DNA of 64,000 nt from Basidiobolus meristosporus CBS 931.73 (lineage: Eukaryota; Basidiobolomycota; Basidiobolomycetes; Basidiobolales; Basidiobolaceae): NCBI GenBank assembly GCA_002104905.1, contig MCFE01000311.1:33561-97560 (forward strand), written 5' to 3'. Below, piece after piece: positions 31,800 through 44,120 of this stretch. Under the pieces are notes generated by a model, which ran no database searches, was not told the DNA's origin, and saw nothing but the letters and a program-made list of their open reading frames with translations. Positions within the stretch are counted from its first letter, which is position 1. The number at the start of each line of letters is the position of its first letter. The position numbers were made by a program, and so were the translations under genes.

Positions 31800-34700
31800 C
31801 TATTGCCTCCTGCTTACTGAATTCTACAAACATGCATACCTGTCACAATTAACATACTTCTATCACCTCAACTTTATGGCTTTTAGTGTGATACTTGCAA
31901 AGTTGCCATATACCTTGTGCTGCTGGTAGCATAAACATCTTGCAAACATAAGCTTGGTTGTTGCCACTTCTGCCATGAATACCTCCTGAATATTTGCAAA
32001 GAACCTCTTGGTATTTAGCCAATATATTCCTTCTCCCTGCTGGATCCTAATCCCTCTTATAGGTGTGCTCTGGCTCTTGTTTGTATGAATTCCATATTGA
32101 GTCTTACCCACTAGTGGACAAACAAGGCTATATCTGGGAAGACTTAGTGCAAAGGAACAGACTCCAGCTTGCAAGACTTGCTGATAATACTGAACCATCA
32201 AGATATTGGTATCACAAGAAAAGAGATTCAGGAGAACCCTCTCAAATTTAGTAGGGGAGAATTTGTGACCTGCTGCTTGAATGTTTAAGTTAGTTCAGTT
32301 TTTAGTCAAGTCAATCAGTGTATTTTTAGGTTATCAGTATATTAGTATTTTCGATGAAATCAGTAGCATTAGTCAGCAAATGAATCAGCAGATCCTTATC
32401 AGACAGAAATAGAAATATTAAGTAGGATCTTATTGGGTGATGATGATGCAATTAAATGAGTCATCAACCACAGCCTACATTAGGAAATACAATTAGTCAG
32501 CAATTGATCTGGCAAAATATATATAAGGAGCTGCTGGAACCTCAATAAAAATCAGTTCAAGTTTTAGTGAATACAATACTAGCTAAACTCTCTATTCCTC
32601 TACACCTCTTATACCAAGACTTGTAACAGGTTTAGAAGTTGGCTTGTGACCAAGAGAAATCCAGCATACCTTGTCAGAGCTCACCTAATAATAATTAGTT
32701 GCTTGTTGCGCCCAAGCCAACTTTGCATTACTTAACTGATTACCCATGCATTGGGGCTGCTTAGCTTCTTAATGACATAGGCATAAGTGTCTCCATATGC
32801 ACATTTGTCCTCAGTATTTTCCAACTCTTCCAGGCTGTCCTCCATGTGCCAACTTGTTATATCCATGACAGACTTGAAGGTAGTATTCTTGATGAGATTG
32901 GGATATTGTAGTAGCTGCAACTTGACTTGACTTCCCATCTCCCCACACATCTGCTCCATAGGAAACTCCCAAAGGGTGAAGCAAGGCCCAATATTTTCCA
33001 CACACCATTCAATATGGAGTAGAGAATGGATACAGTAGAGGCAGAGAGCTACACATTCAGCTTTATGTTTGTAGTATAGCAACTCAAGTCCCATTACAAA
33101 CTCCTTGCACAACAGCTCTAGATATGTCAAGTTGGCATTGGTGATCTGCATCTGGATAAATACTCCCACAATGTCCATATATGACTCCCAATGCTTCCAA
33201 CATACTATTGGTGGGAATGGCTTCAGAATCCCACATGAGTAAATACATACCTAGCTCATCTAGTCTTTGCATCTGTATTGTTGCGTATGCATATGAATTT
33301 TGATTGGAGCCAGCAAGAAGTACTTTGAGTAGCAGATACTCTTTAATAACTTGCCAATTTTTGCAAATTTCTGGTATACTGAAGGGCTTGTTTAGCTTGA
33401 AATGCCCAATGTACAACTTGGTCATTAGTATAGAGATGTTGTTGAAAAGCAAATGCATTGCTCCCGGTGGAAAGGTTTTGCTCCAACAGATATCCTCGAT
33501 CCTGAGTATCTCCAGCTTCCAATTGATTCCATATTTTGGCCAATGGCTTATAGCTTGCCAACTTTGCTGCAATTGCATGCTGACTTCTGTACATTCTCTC
33601 AGTGGAAAGATGATGTTCCTTGTGATGGTGTTTGGAAATAATAATGTGTGTGAGTTATGGAGAAAATCCCCTGGATCTCACACATTCAACAGCAATACCA
33701 ACCATTATGCCCAGAAAACCTGCTATCTTGCTAATGGTTGGGGTATCTCCACTGCAGATAATAATATGCAATCTTACATGAAAGCCATTCACTGTTATCC
33801 TGCTGGAAAGCATGCAAGATTCATCCAGCAAAGGATACAGGTAACTATCCAAGTTGGACAGTAATTTGAGCCCAGATACCAGTGAGACTACCATCTAATT
33901 ATCACTATGATACCATAAGATGTGCAGCAGACTCAGATTGATGAGAATCAGTGGCCAGCAGGATTTGCTGGTAGAGTACTTATTTAATGAGAATCTTTCA
34001 AGTGCTAAGGCAAAGGCAGGGTTGTACATATCTTCAACATAGACCTTACTTCTTAGCTGTTGGTAATGTTTGCCTTAAATATATTGGATATGTTTGCACA
34101 TGATTGATACAGAGTGTGATACTGTGTAGCTTTACAATATTTGTCAACTGCATCAGCTTCCTTGGATGGCATATTGCCAGATTATATCTGGAGTGTGAGC
34201 AATGTTTTCCCCTGATGATGGTGGATTTGTGACAATTTGGACATGTTGCAATGGTTGAATTTTTGAATGTAAATGTCATGTAACTGTTAACACATGCTGG
34301 AATCAGGACAGTCTCTGGATCATATGTTACCAGCTGCATGGCAGTTGTCCACTTGTACCATGTATATGGTAAGTTGCATCCCAGAAAGATTTTGGCATAA
34401 AGTAGTGTATGTTCTCAAAGCCCCCATTGCTGATATTAGCAGAAATGTGCCACTTCTCTAACCACAATATTACATCATTCAGCAGTCAATGGATTACTGG
34501 GCTCACTTAGCTCCATAAAGTATCCTTGGCATTTGCTTCAAAGGGTGTTGTCTCATTGCAGATTGGGATTGGACTGTACTCATACATGGAACTGTTATTA
34601 GGGGAGATAGGCTCAAAATCCATTAGCAAACCTTCTTTGTCAGAGCTATCACTCTGCATGCCATGTTCAGAAGGCTGAGGTTAGCCTATAGGTGTTACAA

Positions 34701-34957
34701 ACTCACCTGACTCAGTTTACGCAAGGTGACAAAGATAGTCAGGTGCCAATACCAAAGTATCAATTGGCCAGCAAGATGACGTGGGTACAGTAGTGACCAA
34801 TGAATGTTCAAATATGACATGTGTAGCAAACACTGGCCATGGTCCTTGTAATACCTGCTATGCTGTCTGTGTGCTTCTTGGCTGAGTGGCTTACTACAAT
34901 AGGCACATGGTCATTTTTCTCTTTGCTTACAGCATTGAGTCAAAGTAGTCTTGTCAT
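31800..34957 (-). pseudogene. CACTA-2 Tnp2-type transposase pseudogene
   Basis: Antisense to 53688-51038. The start ATG at 34957 is followed by a 1-base loss that shifts frame. Long pieces are readable: IWNQLEAGDTQDRGY; PPGAMHLLFNNIS (33420-33470); GHCGSIYPDADHQC (33130-33180); CVENIGPCFTLWEFPMEQM (32940-33000); and the C-terminal part 31863-32104. It is interrupted by the gypsy fragment at 32101-32632. Confidence 0.78.
32101..32632 (+). mobile_element. Gypsy-G fragment: integrase C-terminus plus 3' LTR
   Basis: Encodes GYIWEDLVQRNRL, RLADNTEPSRYW, KKRDSGEPSQI, the same C-terminal region found antisense at 46290-46481. This is followed by a purine-rich tract (AGTAGGGGAGAA) and an LTR from about 32261 to TTGTAACA at about 32629. 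It sits inside the CACTA-2 transposase, where a few host bases (about ATGGTGT) are missing. Truncated at its 5' side. Confidence 0.75.
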
Positions 34958-35178
34958 GGTGCAAACAGTTTGACCTTCAACAACATAACACTATTAAGTC
35001 CCTTTTTGGTCTATACTTATGTGAATTGAAGACAGTCTGGTACTTGAGACATTGCACCTACATGAATGTAAGATTCAATGATAAACCCAATAGTAAGCAT
35101 TATAAATAAGGTTGTGGCACCATGTACACACATATATGTAACACTAATTCCACTTTGGCTTGACTCACTTCCATATAT

Positions 35179-37237
35179 ATGCCGCCAAAAAATAAAGCAA
35201 AGTTGTCTGGTCCCCAACCAAACCTCACCACTGACAGTAACAGAAGAAGAGTTGGGCAATAGCTTACACTGACATTCAATGCAACAAGCAGGGCTACATC
35301 AAAAAAAGGCCATGTTAAAAGTGTGCCCACTGAAGGTAGTAATGCAGATTCCTCAGGCTCTCAGTCAAGTAGGTAATTGAATACCTTTGCAAAGCCACCA
35401 GCTGATCATTATACTCAGGCAGATGAGAATGTTGCAAATGCCATACCCTCAGTGGAAGACCAGCCAGTGGCCATGATAACATCACTACCACCCATATTAG
35501 CAAGTGTGTTGTCAGCTCATACCAAAGCATTAATGAAGCAATTAGGTGCAGCAGCTGTTAGGATAGATGCAATGGCCCAGAGAAATCATAAATAGTCCAA
35601 AAACAAGATAAGCAGATAACATATGTAGAGCAATCAATATCCCAGGTAGAGAAAGCAGTATCTTTTCTGCAAAGAAGGAACTCAAGTAGCTCAATGTCTC
35701 AGCCAAAAAAAGCCATTTCCAATTTGACAGCAGAGGAACACTGTACAGTCTTTGAAGCACAATAACTTTGCCCAATGATAAATCCCACAGAAACACCTAT
35801 CACATAGTGGGAGGGAGACAATGTGGTCTTTATACCAAAGCCTAAAAATCAAAAATATTTAGATCTGGGAGGCCATTGAGTGCAATATTGCAGGGTGGGC
35901 AAATTTTTGGGAGGCCTTGAGAAGTCTAGCAAGCCATTGCCTTAAGGTTGGCATACCATGGGACCATCAGGTACTCAAAGCCAAGCAGAATGTGCTTGAC
36001 TTGTTTCATGAGCATTATGCTATATTCAAACAGGCAAACAGATTTTGGGCCAGCATTGGTATGCTCAGAGAGTATTTTAAGGATAGCAGAAACTTTCAAA
36101 GGCAGAAGAACAAGGGTGCCATGGTCAAAAACCTGCAGCTTCCTTGAGAGCCCATCACAAGCAGGGCCAAATGCTCCAGAGAAGTGTCAAAGAGATGTCT
36201 GGTAGCCAGAAGAGTGCCAATTAGGGACAAGCAGGCAGACATGGATGAACCAGCACAACTTTTATCATGGAAAAGGTATAGTACCACTCAAGATGCACTT
36301 GGTCACAGTAGCAGTGAAGGACCTGGCAGTGATAAAAACCAGCAGCTTTTACAGAAGCCGGTCACAACTATAGTTGAGAGCTCAAAACAAGCAGAAAAGA
36401 AATGTCAGGCTGCCAGAAGAGTGCCAGCAAGGGACAAGCAGGCCAAAACAGATGCATCAGAGCAGAATTCATCAAGGAGAAAATGTAGGTCATTACAAGA
36501 AGCACTCAGACAGAGTAGCAGTGAAGCACCTGGCAGTTCTAAAGAAAAAGGTAAAGGGAAAAATGTCTCTCCAAGCCTGAGACAGGGAGGCATGGAAAAA
36601 AAGTGCAGTTCTTGCCAATTAATGCTGCAAGCCTGGAACAGACTGAATCCCTTCATAGTCAATAAGAATTACCAACAAGAAAACAGCAGTTTTCACAAGA
36701 GTTGGAAGCGCAGCCAGTTGGGCTACACTTCAGCACAGTAGATGAGTTTGCAGAAAAAGGCAATTGTCTACCACAGCCTCCACATCCTCCTTTGTTGATG
36801 GTGTGGAGATCCCACTAACACACAAGGCTACAACATCAAGAACTCAAACAACTATCACAATGCCTTTGGGGAATTTTGGGGCATTAATAGGCACACTAAG
36901 AGGTTGCAGCACTTCTTCAAGAGCTGTGCTCAAGAAAACGCACTGGAATATTGCAAGAACTTATTTCAAACACTGGCAGATGAGGTGCTGACCTTGCAGT
37001 GTTGACTGAAGGCCAGGATGTGTGGGAACAAGTGAATGAACAGTACCATAAAACCATTGGGTTCCTGCCAAGGTTGTGGAACCAGAGCATTACAGCAGAG
37101 ATACTAATTGAGTGGTTGATTTTAATGGAGTTACTAGTAGAGTGTGGGCTGGGCTTAATGTTAGTGTAGGGTACAGGGACTTGTACAGGTCAATACAATT
37201 GGCAATTGAGGTACAACTGAAGTTTCAGCGGAAATAA
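35179..37237 (+). pseudogene. CACTA-2 gene 2 (unknown family)
   Basis: Start MPPKNKAKLSGPQ at 35179, stop TAA 37235-37237. Several stops and shifts. Conserved blocks: SVEDQPVAMI, KALMKQLGAAAVRIDAMAQ (35377-35595); GIPWDHQVLKAKQN, HEHYAIFKQANRFWASIGML (35940-36070); a basic Lys/Gln region; and the C-terminal domain (LEVWEQ-like through VGYRDLYRS). In this copy the codon that is TAA in CACTA-3 (54363) is CAA (VEQSISQVEKAV). Confidence 0.65.
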
Positions 37238-37571
37238 ATCAATTTGTGCACATGAAAAGTAAGAGAAACTGATGAGTCAGGAAGTAAGGAGTGCACAGAA
37301 AAGGCAATAACCAATGAATGCACACAAACCTAGGAGGTGATAGAGTGTCTGGGATCAGAGAGTAAGCAAATTGGCAGGGAACTAATCAAAAGCCACTTAC
37401 ACATTGTTGTGATGAGGGATTTTGACTAAGGCTTTTGTGAAATCTGGGGAGCAATTATTTTTCAACAGTCGCTGGACATTGGCCTGACAGGATCAGTACC
37501 TCATAGTCACAGGACCTTAACTTTGTGACAGCCTTTCAATGTGATTGTTACAATAATTTTTCATAGGGTAC

Positions 37572-37839
37572 TTTGACAGTCAAAAATGCCTAAGAAGAAC
37601 TTCACTTGAAGTAGGTGACTTTATACTGCTTCTCAATTCCAAGGGCCAAAGAAACAAGGCATCCAAACTGGATATGCAATGGCAAGGTCCCTATCAGATT
37701 ATACATGCAAACAAAATGGACCTTATAAATTAGCAGAACTTGATGGTGGACTACTTGCACTGGCACAACCTGATAACAGATTAAAGTTCAATGTGAGAAG
37801 TAATAATAAGAGCATTATTTCACAAAGTTAGGGGGGACT
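37572..37839 (+). pseudogene. Gypsy-C integrase C-terminal region and polypurine tract
   Basis: Continues the frame left at 31270: SLEVGD, LLNSKGQ, MQWQGPYQI, GPYKLAELDGGLLA, the usual GPFxV-like C-terminal fold of gypsy integrases, with stops. Ends at the polypurine tract just before the 3' LTR. Confidence 0.72.
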
Positions 37840-38878
37840 TGTGGCAATGAAAAGTATCTCATTACTACAATATCTCAAAACCAATATGTCACTCATTTTG
37901 TTATCTTGCTTTTGCTATTGTGACACACAAATGAAAGATCAAGAAATTCTACTATGAAAAACAAAAGCCCAAGACCCTGGCAAGAAATCCACCCCAAAAT
38001 GCTAGGTCATGCAGAACACTCTGTAGTTATTGCATGCTTCAAGTTACAGCTTGTTTGAAGCAGCACTTAAGGAGTTATAATCAAAAGAGTCCAATTACCA
38101 AATATACTAGGCCTCTATTGCTAGGATTACTAATGTAACTTTGATTGCGTGTAACTTTTGAACCAGTCAATCAAATCATGTACAATTTTGACAAATGCTT
38201 TGCCTATGTCTGATCTACACTACTGCAAAGCTTAGCTATGTATCACATGTATTGCTTGTGCATATGCCAAAAACTTTGTTCCTTCATAATTCTGATATAT
38301 ATGACTTCCCCAGCTGCAAAATAAAGGAGAGCCTCTCTTTCCAGAATCTCTACACTACAGTTACAAATCTAAAGGATATAAGACTTCCTCTGCATCACTT
38401 GCACTGCTGATTTTTCTGCCTTTGATTGATAATATATCAGCAAGGAGACTGCAAAGCTTGCAAGCATCCAATCTAAGTTCTACAAGAAAACTACCACTTT
38501 TCTGTTAGAAAATTGCCCTCTAAGAAACCCCTTTATTCTTAAGACACCTCTGTATGCACCTCCTTAGTCTAAAGACTCCTTTTGAGACCCTTTCAAGAAG
38601 CCCCTTTGCTCTGAAGAAGCCCCTTTAGGCACCCCTTTGGAGTAAAGTCCACTTTAGAGACCACTGTAAGAAGCCCCTTTACTCTGAAGAGATCCCTTGA
38701 GACACCCCTTTGGGTCCAAAGACCCCTTTAGATACTTCTACACTGTACCCCATTAGATTAAAGGGGAGCTCAGAATTTCCGTTTTAGGAAATATTTTTTC
38801 AGAAATAAAGTGACTTCTATATATGAAAGAGCTAAAAAATAAGTAAATATGCTCAATAGTCAACAGAAGGTCAGAACA
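37840..38878 (+). repeat. Gypsy-C 3' LTR with CCCCTTT repeat tract
   Basis: About 1,039 bp, TGTGGCAATG to GGTCAGAACA. Between 38521 and 38760, seven CCCCTTT cores recur with linkers such as GAAG and CTCTGAAGA. The 5' LTR has fewer, explaining its shorter length. Confidence 0.75.
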
Positions 38879-39064
38879 AGCTGTCCAAGTGAGACACACT
38901 GCCCACAGTATATCTTGAGCCTTGACTAAGGAGATTAGTGAAAGTTTTATCTTCTTGTGGTATATCAAACTGCCAATAAGATATCTCAATATTAGCGTTC
39001 TGGAAGTTGTGGTATATTATTGATTTGCATCTACATTGTAGAACAGGCCCCAAGCTAATTATAA
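38879..39064. other. Unassigned AT-rich spacer
   Basis: No gene or repeat family was recognised between the Gypsy-C 3' LTR and the family-E LTR fragment. Confidence 0.4.
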
Positions 39065-39280
39065 TACAATACAGCAGAGAGAGAAGAGCAGCACTTCTCA
39101 AGTGTTTTTGTGTGTGAGGTGCTTGGTTGGTGCAATAACCTCTGGCAAAAGCCGGCTCAGAATACCTAGGTTTTGCTTTTGCACTGATGTGAAGTGTAAT
39201 AAAGCCTCAAGCTTGCCAAGGAAAAACTAATGAGCTATAATCCCCAACTGAGTTGGTGTCTTAACAGAAATATCTCTAGA
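39065..39280 (-). mobile_element. Family-E LTR fragment, antisense
   Basis: CACTTCTCAAGTG, GTGCAATAACCTCTG and AATCCCCAACTGAGTTGG match 60210-60385. Only the 3'-end portion of the LTR is present. Confidence 0.75.
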
Positions 39281-40394
39281 AACAGTAATTTAGCCCTGCA
39301 GGTGAATTTGTCCAGATCAGCAGTCAGGATCTTACAGTTAGTCTGTCATAATGCCAGCAGCTTGAAGTTATTGACCCTCTACACAATTTTATGATGGGAT
39401 TATGATGATATTTTTACTTTCAAATAACATTAAAAACTTGGCAGTAATTTAGTGCTTTGTTGATAAGAATCAAATGGTATTCTAATGATCTTGATGTGCT
39501 CTGCTTTTACTCGAGCAGACTCAACCTGCTGTTACATTTAATTGCTCCATAAGGCAAGAAACTTGACAGTGTTCTGACAGCCTCATTGCAATCCACTGTT
39601 GGCATTATTACAGCAGTTTTGGGCCTACTGCTAGTTCTGTCAAATGCTACAATATCAACATACCCAACGGTATTTACTTTCTTTACCTTCTCTTGTGGAA
39701 TTCATATATTTAGCTGTAGAGTCACCCCTCTTTATTAGCTCACCCATTACTACCTTGGTTATTACACATATAGTTTGATTCAAAAAAAATATGGTCTCCT
39801 GCTTACCAACCTTGGCATATGTACTCACTCACAGTAATCAAAACACTCCAATCACCTCAACTTTAAAGCTTGTCAGTATGATACTTACAAAGTTGCTACA
39901 TATTCTGTATTGCTGATGCCATATACATCTTCTAAATATATGCTTGGTAGCCATCATTTTGCCATGAATACCTTCTGGATATCTGCAAAGAACTTTTTGG
40001 TGTTTAGCCAATATATTTCTTCTCCCTACTAGATGTTTTAAGAGTCTTGAAGATATTGGAAGTGATTCAGAGGACAGGTAATTTATGTGGCTTTCACATA
40101 ATGATTTATAGAATGTAAAAGTAGCTTTTATACTTTCACATGAGCTTGGCATAACAAATGCATGGTATAGGTTACAAAAGGTCCCAAAAACATGTGTGCA
40201 AAGTTTGGGGCTGTTTGGATAACTTTGAGAATTTCCATGTTTTGGGTACCTGATATTTTGATGAAATAATTTTAAGTGAATCCCAACTAGGAATTTAGTC
40301 AGTATTCTCAAGGATTTGAAGGTAGTGGCCTAAGTTACTAAGTTAGGTGAGTATTTTGCTGGAATTACAAGTTTTTACCACATTCCCACTCAGC

Positions 40395-43225
40395 CAACTA
40401 TTCATGCTGCCTGATCCTAATTTTGACCTAAGATATTCAAGCTTGTCACTAGCTAATGGTTTGGTAAATATGTCTGCAATTGTTTCATCTGAAGGCCAGG
40501 AAACTAAGCCAACTAAGTTATTCTCTATAGCTTTATGTATGAAATAATGTCTAATATCCATGTGCTTAGTTTTTGCATGAAAAGTTGGATTTCTACCTAA
40601 TAGTATACATCTTTGATTATTCTGAAATAAAGTAATGTACATACTTTGACATAGACCTAAATCTGTAAAAAGCTTTCTTGACCACATTGCATCTTTTGTA
40701 GCTTCACAGGCTGCCATGTACTCTGCCTCTGTGGTAGTAAGCATTAAGGTTTGTTTCTTTCTTAAATTCAATGAAATTGCTCCTTTACAGTAAAGAAAGG
40801 TGTATCCTGTGGTGGATCCTCTGTCTTCCAAATTTTGTGCCCAATCAGCATCAGAGTATTCCACAAGATCTTGTCTGAATCCTTATAAGTGTATGTTGAT
40901 CTGATATCAGCAGTTCTGTTTAGGTACTTAAAAATCCACTTAACTGCTGCAATATGATCATATCCATAGTTCCAGCTATGTTGGCTGACAACTCCCACCA
41001 AATATGAGATATCTGGACATGTTTCAAGCATGATATACATCAGTATACTGACCATAGACTGCTAAGAAGAGTCAGGGCTTTCAGATGGCACCAAGCTCTC
41101 TGGATTTGGTTGACTTTTGACCAAATTAATGTGTATCTCTATTGGGGTAGCTGCTAGCTTACAGTCTGCCATTTGGTACTTCTTTGGTATATCTTGAATA
41201 TAGATTGATTGGCTTAGGGTAATAGTCCGGGTACTTCTGTCTTTGGAGAACTTAATTCCTAAGTAGTAACTGAGTTCTCCTATATTGGACATCTTGAACT
41301 CCTTAGATAGGCTGTATTTAGTCTCCTCCAATGTTGCTGGATTATTGGTGGCTATAATAAGATCACCCACATATAGAGCTAATAGAACTGGGCTATCTCT
41401 ATCTGGCCTAGAGTATATACTATAGTCTTTATTATTTCTTGTGAAGCTCAGAGATTCAAAATAAGAATCTATCCTGCAATTCCAGGCTCATGGTGATTGT
41501 TTGAGATCATATAGTGACTTTGTAAGCTTGCAGACCAAATGGGAGCTATATTTGCCAACAAATGCACCAGGCAGGTTCACATACAAGTCCTCATCAAGTC
41601 CTCCATTCAAAATGCACATCTGACATCCATTTGATGAATAAAAAACTTAAATTTAGCTGCAATAGCCAAGATTAATCTAATGGAATTGAGCTTGGCTACC
41701 AGTGCAAAGGTCTCAGTATAGTCAAGTCCTTTTGTTTGAGAGTATCCTTTGGCAACAAGTCTTGCTTTGCATCTTAAAGTGGTGCCATCAGCCTTGCATT
41801 TGATCTTGAAGACCCATCTGCATCCAATAGATTATTGGATGATTGGTCATTTGACTAAGTCCCAAGTTTGATTTTCCATCAGGGCCTGATATTCCTCAGT
41901 CATTGCAGATCTCCAAAATTGCATCTGCAGGCTATTTTGGGCTTCTTTTACAGTCCAAGGTTCATCAATACAGACTGAATAGGCATAAGACCTGTTCTGT
42001 TGGATAGTGCCAAATGATGCCATAGTATTACAGGGAGGCCAAGTGAGCCTAGTGTTTGGCCACAGAGTGTGAAATATAGCTCCCTATCTTGGTCCACTGG
42101 TACTACCTGGCACCATAAGTGCTTTGAATAGGTCTTACTTTAGGGCTAATATTTGAATATAGTGTCAAAGAATACCAGTGGACCAAGATAGTGCCATGCA
42201 TTTTTGTGACATGATACAACCTACAGGAGCTAGATTCTGAGTGCCATGCATAATGAGTACCAGGTGCACATCTTTAATCATTTTGTGCTCTTACACATCA
42301 TGCACCACATTGATCCAAAAAAAAATCAAAATATGGATCTTCTACAATAAAATTGGTTAAACACAGGGGCTGCTTTGCATGAAGATGAAGAGCTATATTT
42401 CACACTCTGTGGCCAAGTATAGGCTTAATTGGCCTTCCTGGCACACTATGGCATTATTTGGCACTTATGGCTCAATGTGGCACTATCCAACAAAACAAGT
42501 CTATAGGCTAAGTTTGTACCCTGATTAAGGTATACAGCTGTGGCAACTGATTCCACCCAAAAGCCATAGAATAATTTTTGAGCATGGATCATAGATCTTG
42601 CCACATCAATTATTGATCTATTTGCACATTCTGCTACTCCGTTTTGCTATGGAGAGTATGGTACAGTAGTCTTTTGCTTTATCCCCTGGATTTTGCAGAA
42701 GTGGATGTAGAGTTTTGTGGTATACTCTCCACTATTGTCAGAGTATATTTTTTGACTTTGTCAACAGTTTCACTCTCCACCATTACTTTTAACTCCCTGA
42801 ACTTAGACAGAGCTTCTTCCTTTCTCTCCATGAAGTAGACTCATGTGTATCTTTAAAGGTTAGTGTATGGCTTCCTTCACTGCTTCTAAGGTTTACTATC
42901 ATAGTTCCTTCACCCACTGAATCAAGTGTTCTATTGTCACCCATGAAAACCTTGTTGACTGGAACTTTTTGATATTGGATAAAAAGTTCTTTTTAGTGTG
43001 CAAAGTGTTGAGATGCTCCCAGGTCAAAGAACCACATCTGAGAGTCCTTGTTTGTGGTCATATTTATTGCAGATATGATTAGTCTATCTTCAGATGTTGC
43101 AGTATTTTGATATTCAGGCTTCTTTTCCTGATTACCTCTCTTTTTGAGGCACCAGCCTGATGTGTGTCCTTTGCTTTTGCATTAGTTGCAAAACAGGTTG
43201 CTATTGCCTTTGTAAGGTCTTGGGT
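40395..43225 (-). pseudogene. Copia-2 pol pseudogene
   Basis: RNase H region 40400-40864 is open (YSDADWAQNLEDRGSTTGY, TEAEYMAACEATKDAMW, HYFIHKAIENN, ADIFTKPL), with copia RNase H and C-terminal hallmarks. RT pieces lie at 40768-41370 (DISYLVGVVSQ, LSYYLGIKFSKD) and further right to about 41975, with stops. After MITE-2 come integrase core, pre-integrase and protease pieces (42510-43080). RNase H is the best preserved domain. Confidence 0.83.
41988..42502. mobile_element. Foldback MITE-2, TSD ATA
   Basis: 515 bp with ends AGACCTGTTCTGTTGG and CAACAAAACAAGTCT, and TSD ATA at 41985-41987 and 42503-42505. Related to MITE-1 but with a large part of one arm deleted. The loop is in the opposite orientation relative to the window. 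Confidence 0.9.
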
Positions 43226-44120
43226 ACCACCTTTAGTAATATTCTTGATGAGATTTGGATATGGTAATACCATAAACTTGACTTATATTCCTATCTCCCT
43301 ACTCATCTGCTCCATAGGTAAACCTCAAAGGTTGACACAAGGCCCAATATTCCCCACATATCAAGCAAGATGAAGTAGAGATTAGATACAGTGGCAGCAG
43401 AGATCTACTTGCTCAGCTTTATGCTTGTAGTATAGCTGCACAAACACTGTCACTGACTCCTAACATAAAATCTATAGATGCATCAAGTAGGCATTGGTGA
43501 TGCACTTGTTGATATATTTTCCTGCTATGGTGACACATGACTCCCAATACCTAAAATACTACAGGTATAAGTGACTTCAGAAGACCACTTGAATAGATAA
43601 ATATCTGGCTCATCCAATCCATATATTTGCATTGTTGCATATGTATAGGAGTATTGCTTGAAGCACATGAGACATTATAGAGGTAGCAAATGCTTAGGTA
43701 AATCTTGCCAATTCTTTCAAATTCTCTAGTATCTCAGTGGGCTCTTTAAGGTTGATATACCCCTTGTGCAATATGATCATTAGTATAGGGATACTTAGCA
43801 AAGCACATGTATTGCTCCCAGTCAAAAGATTTTACTCCAACAGATACACCTTTTCTTCAATATCTCCAGTTGCCAATTAATTCCATATTCTGACCAATAA
43901 CTTATAGCTTGCAAACTTTGTTGCAATTGTGTGCTGACTTCTATATGTCCTCTCTGTGGAAATATGATCCTCTTATTGTTGGTGTTTGAATGACAATGAT
44001 GTGAGTGTGTGTTATGAAGTTAATCCCTTGGATCACACACATTCAAAGGCAACACCATCAATTGTACCCAGATTAGCCAACCATTTTGCTGATGGCTAGG
44101 ATATCTTCAATGCAGATATT

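Larger units (their letters stand above)
31273..37568. mobile_element. CACTA-2 inserted in Gypsy-C, TSD TACT
   Basis: Termini CCCTATGAAAAATAATTTGG (31273) and AATTTTTCATAGGG (ending 37568), with flanking TACT at 31269-31272 and 37569-37572. Tnp2 is on minus (about 31800-34957) and gene 2 on plus (35179-37237). A gypsy fragment (32101-32632) interrupts Tnp2. Removing the element and one TACT restores the Gypsy-C frame ANKEYFDSQ. Confidence 0.9.
26290..38878 (+). mobile_element. Gypsy-C: Ty3/gypsy element with both LTRs, split by CACTA-2
   Basis: 5' LTR 26290-27278, internal gag-pol remnant, CACTA-2 (31273-37568), polypurine tract TTAGGGGGGACT (37828-37839) and 3' LTR 37840-38878. Flanks ATATA and AGCTG do not match, so one end may be rearranged. 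Integrase-side coding rejoins in frame across CACTA-2. Heavily mutated throughout. Confidence 0.82.
40034..43232 (-). mobile_element. Copia-2: antisense copia with 3' LTR, 5' part deleted
   Basis: 3' LTR 40034-40382 (349 bp) and a polypurine tract at 40383-40392, then RNase H, RT, part of integrase and the end of gag. The 5' LTR and Gag N terminus are missing, and about 300 bp of the host Tnp2 are also gone at the right junction (near 43232). This suggests one deletion spanning the junction. Foldback MITE-2 sits at 41988-42502. Confidence 0.85.
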
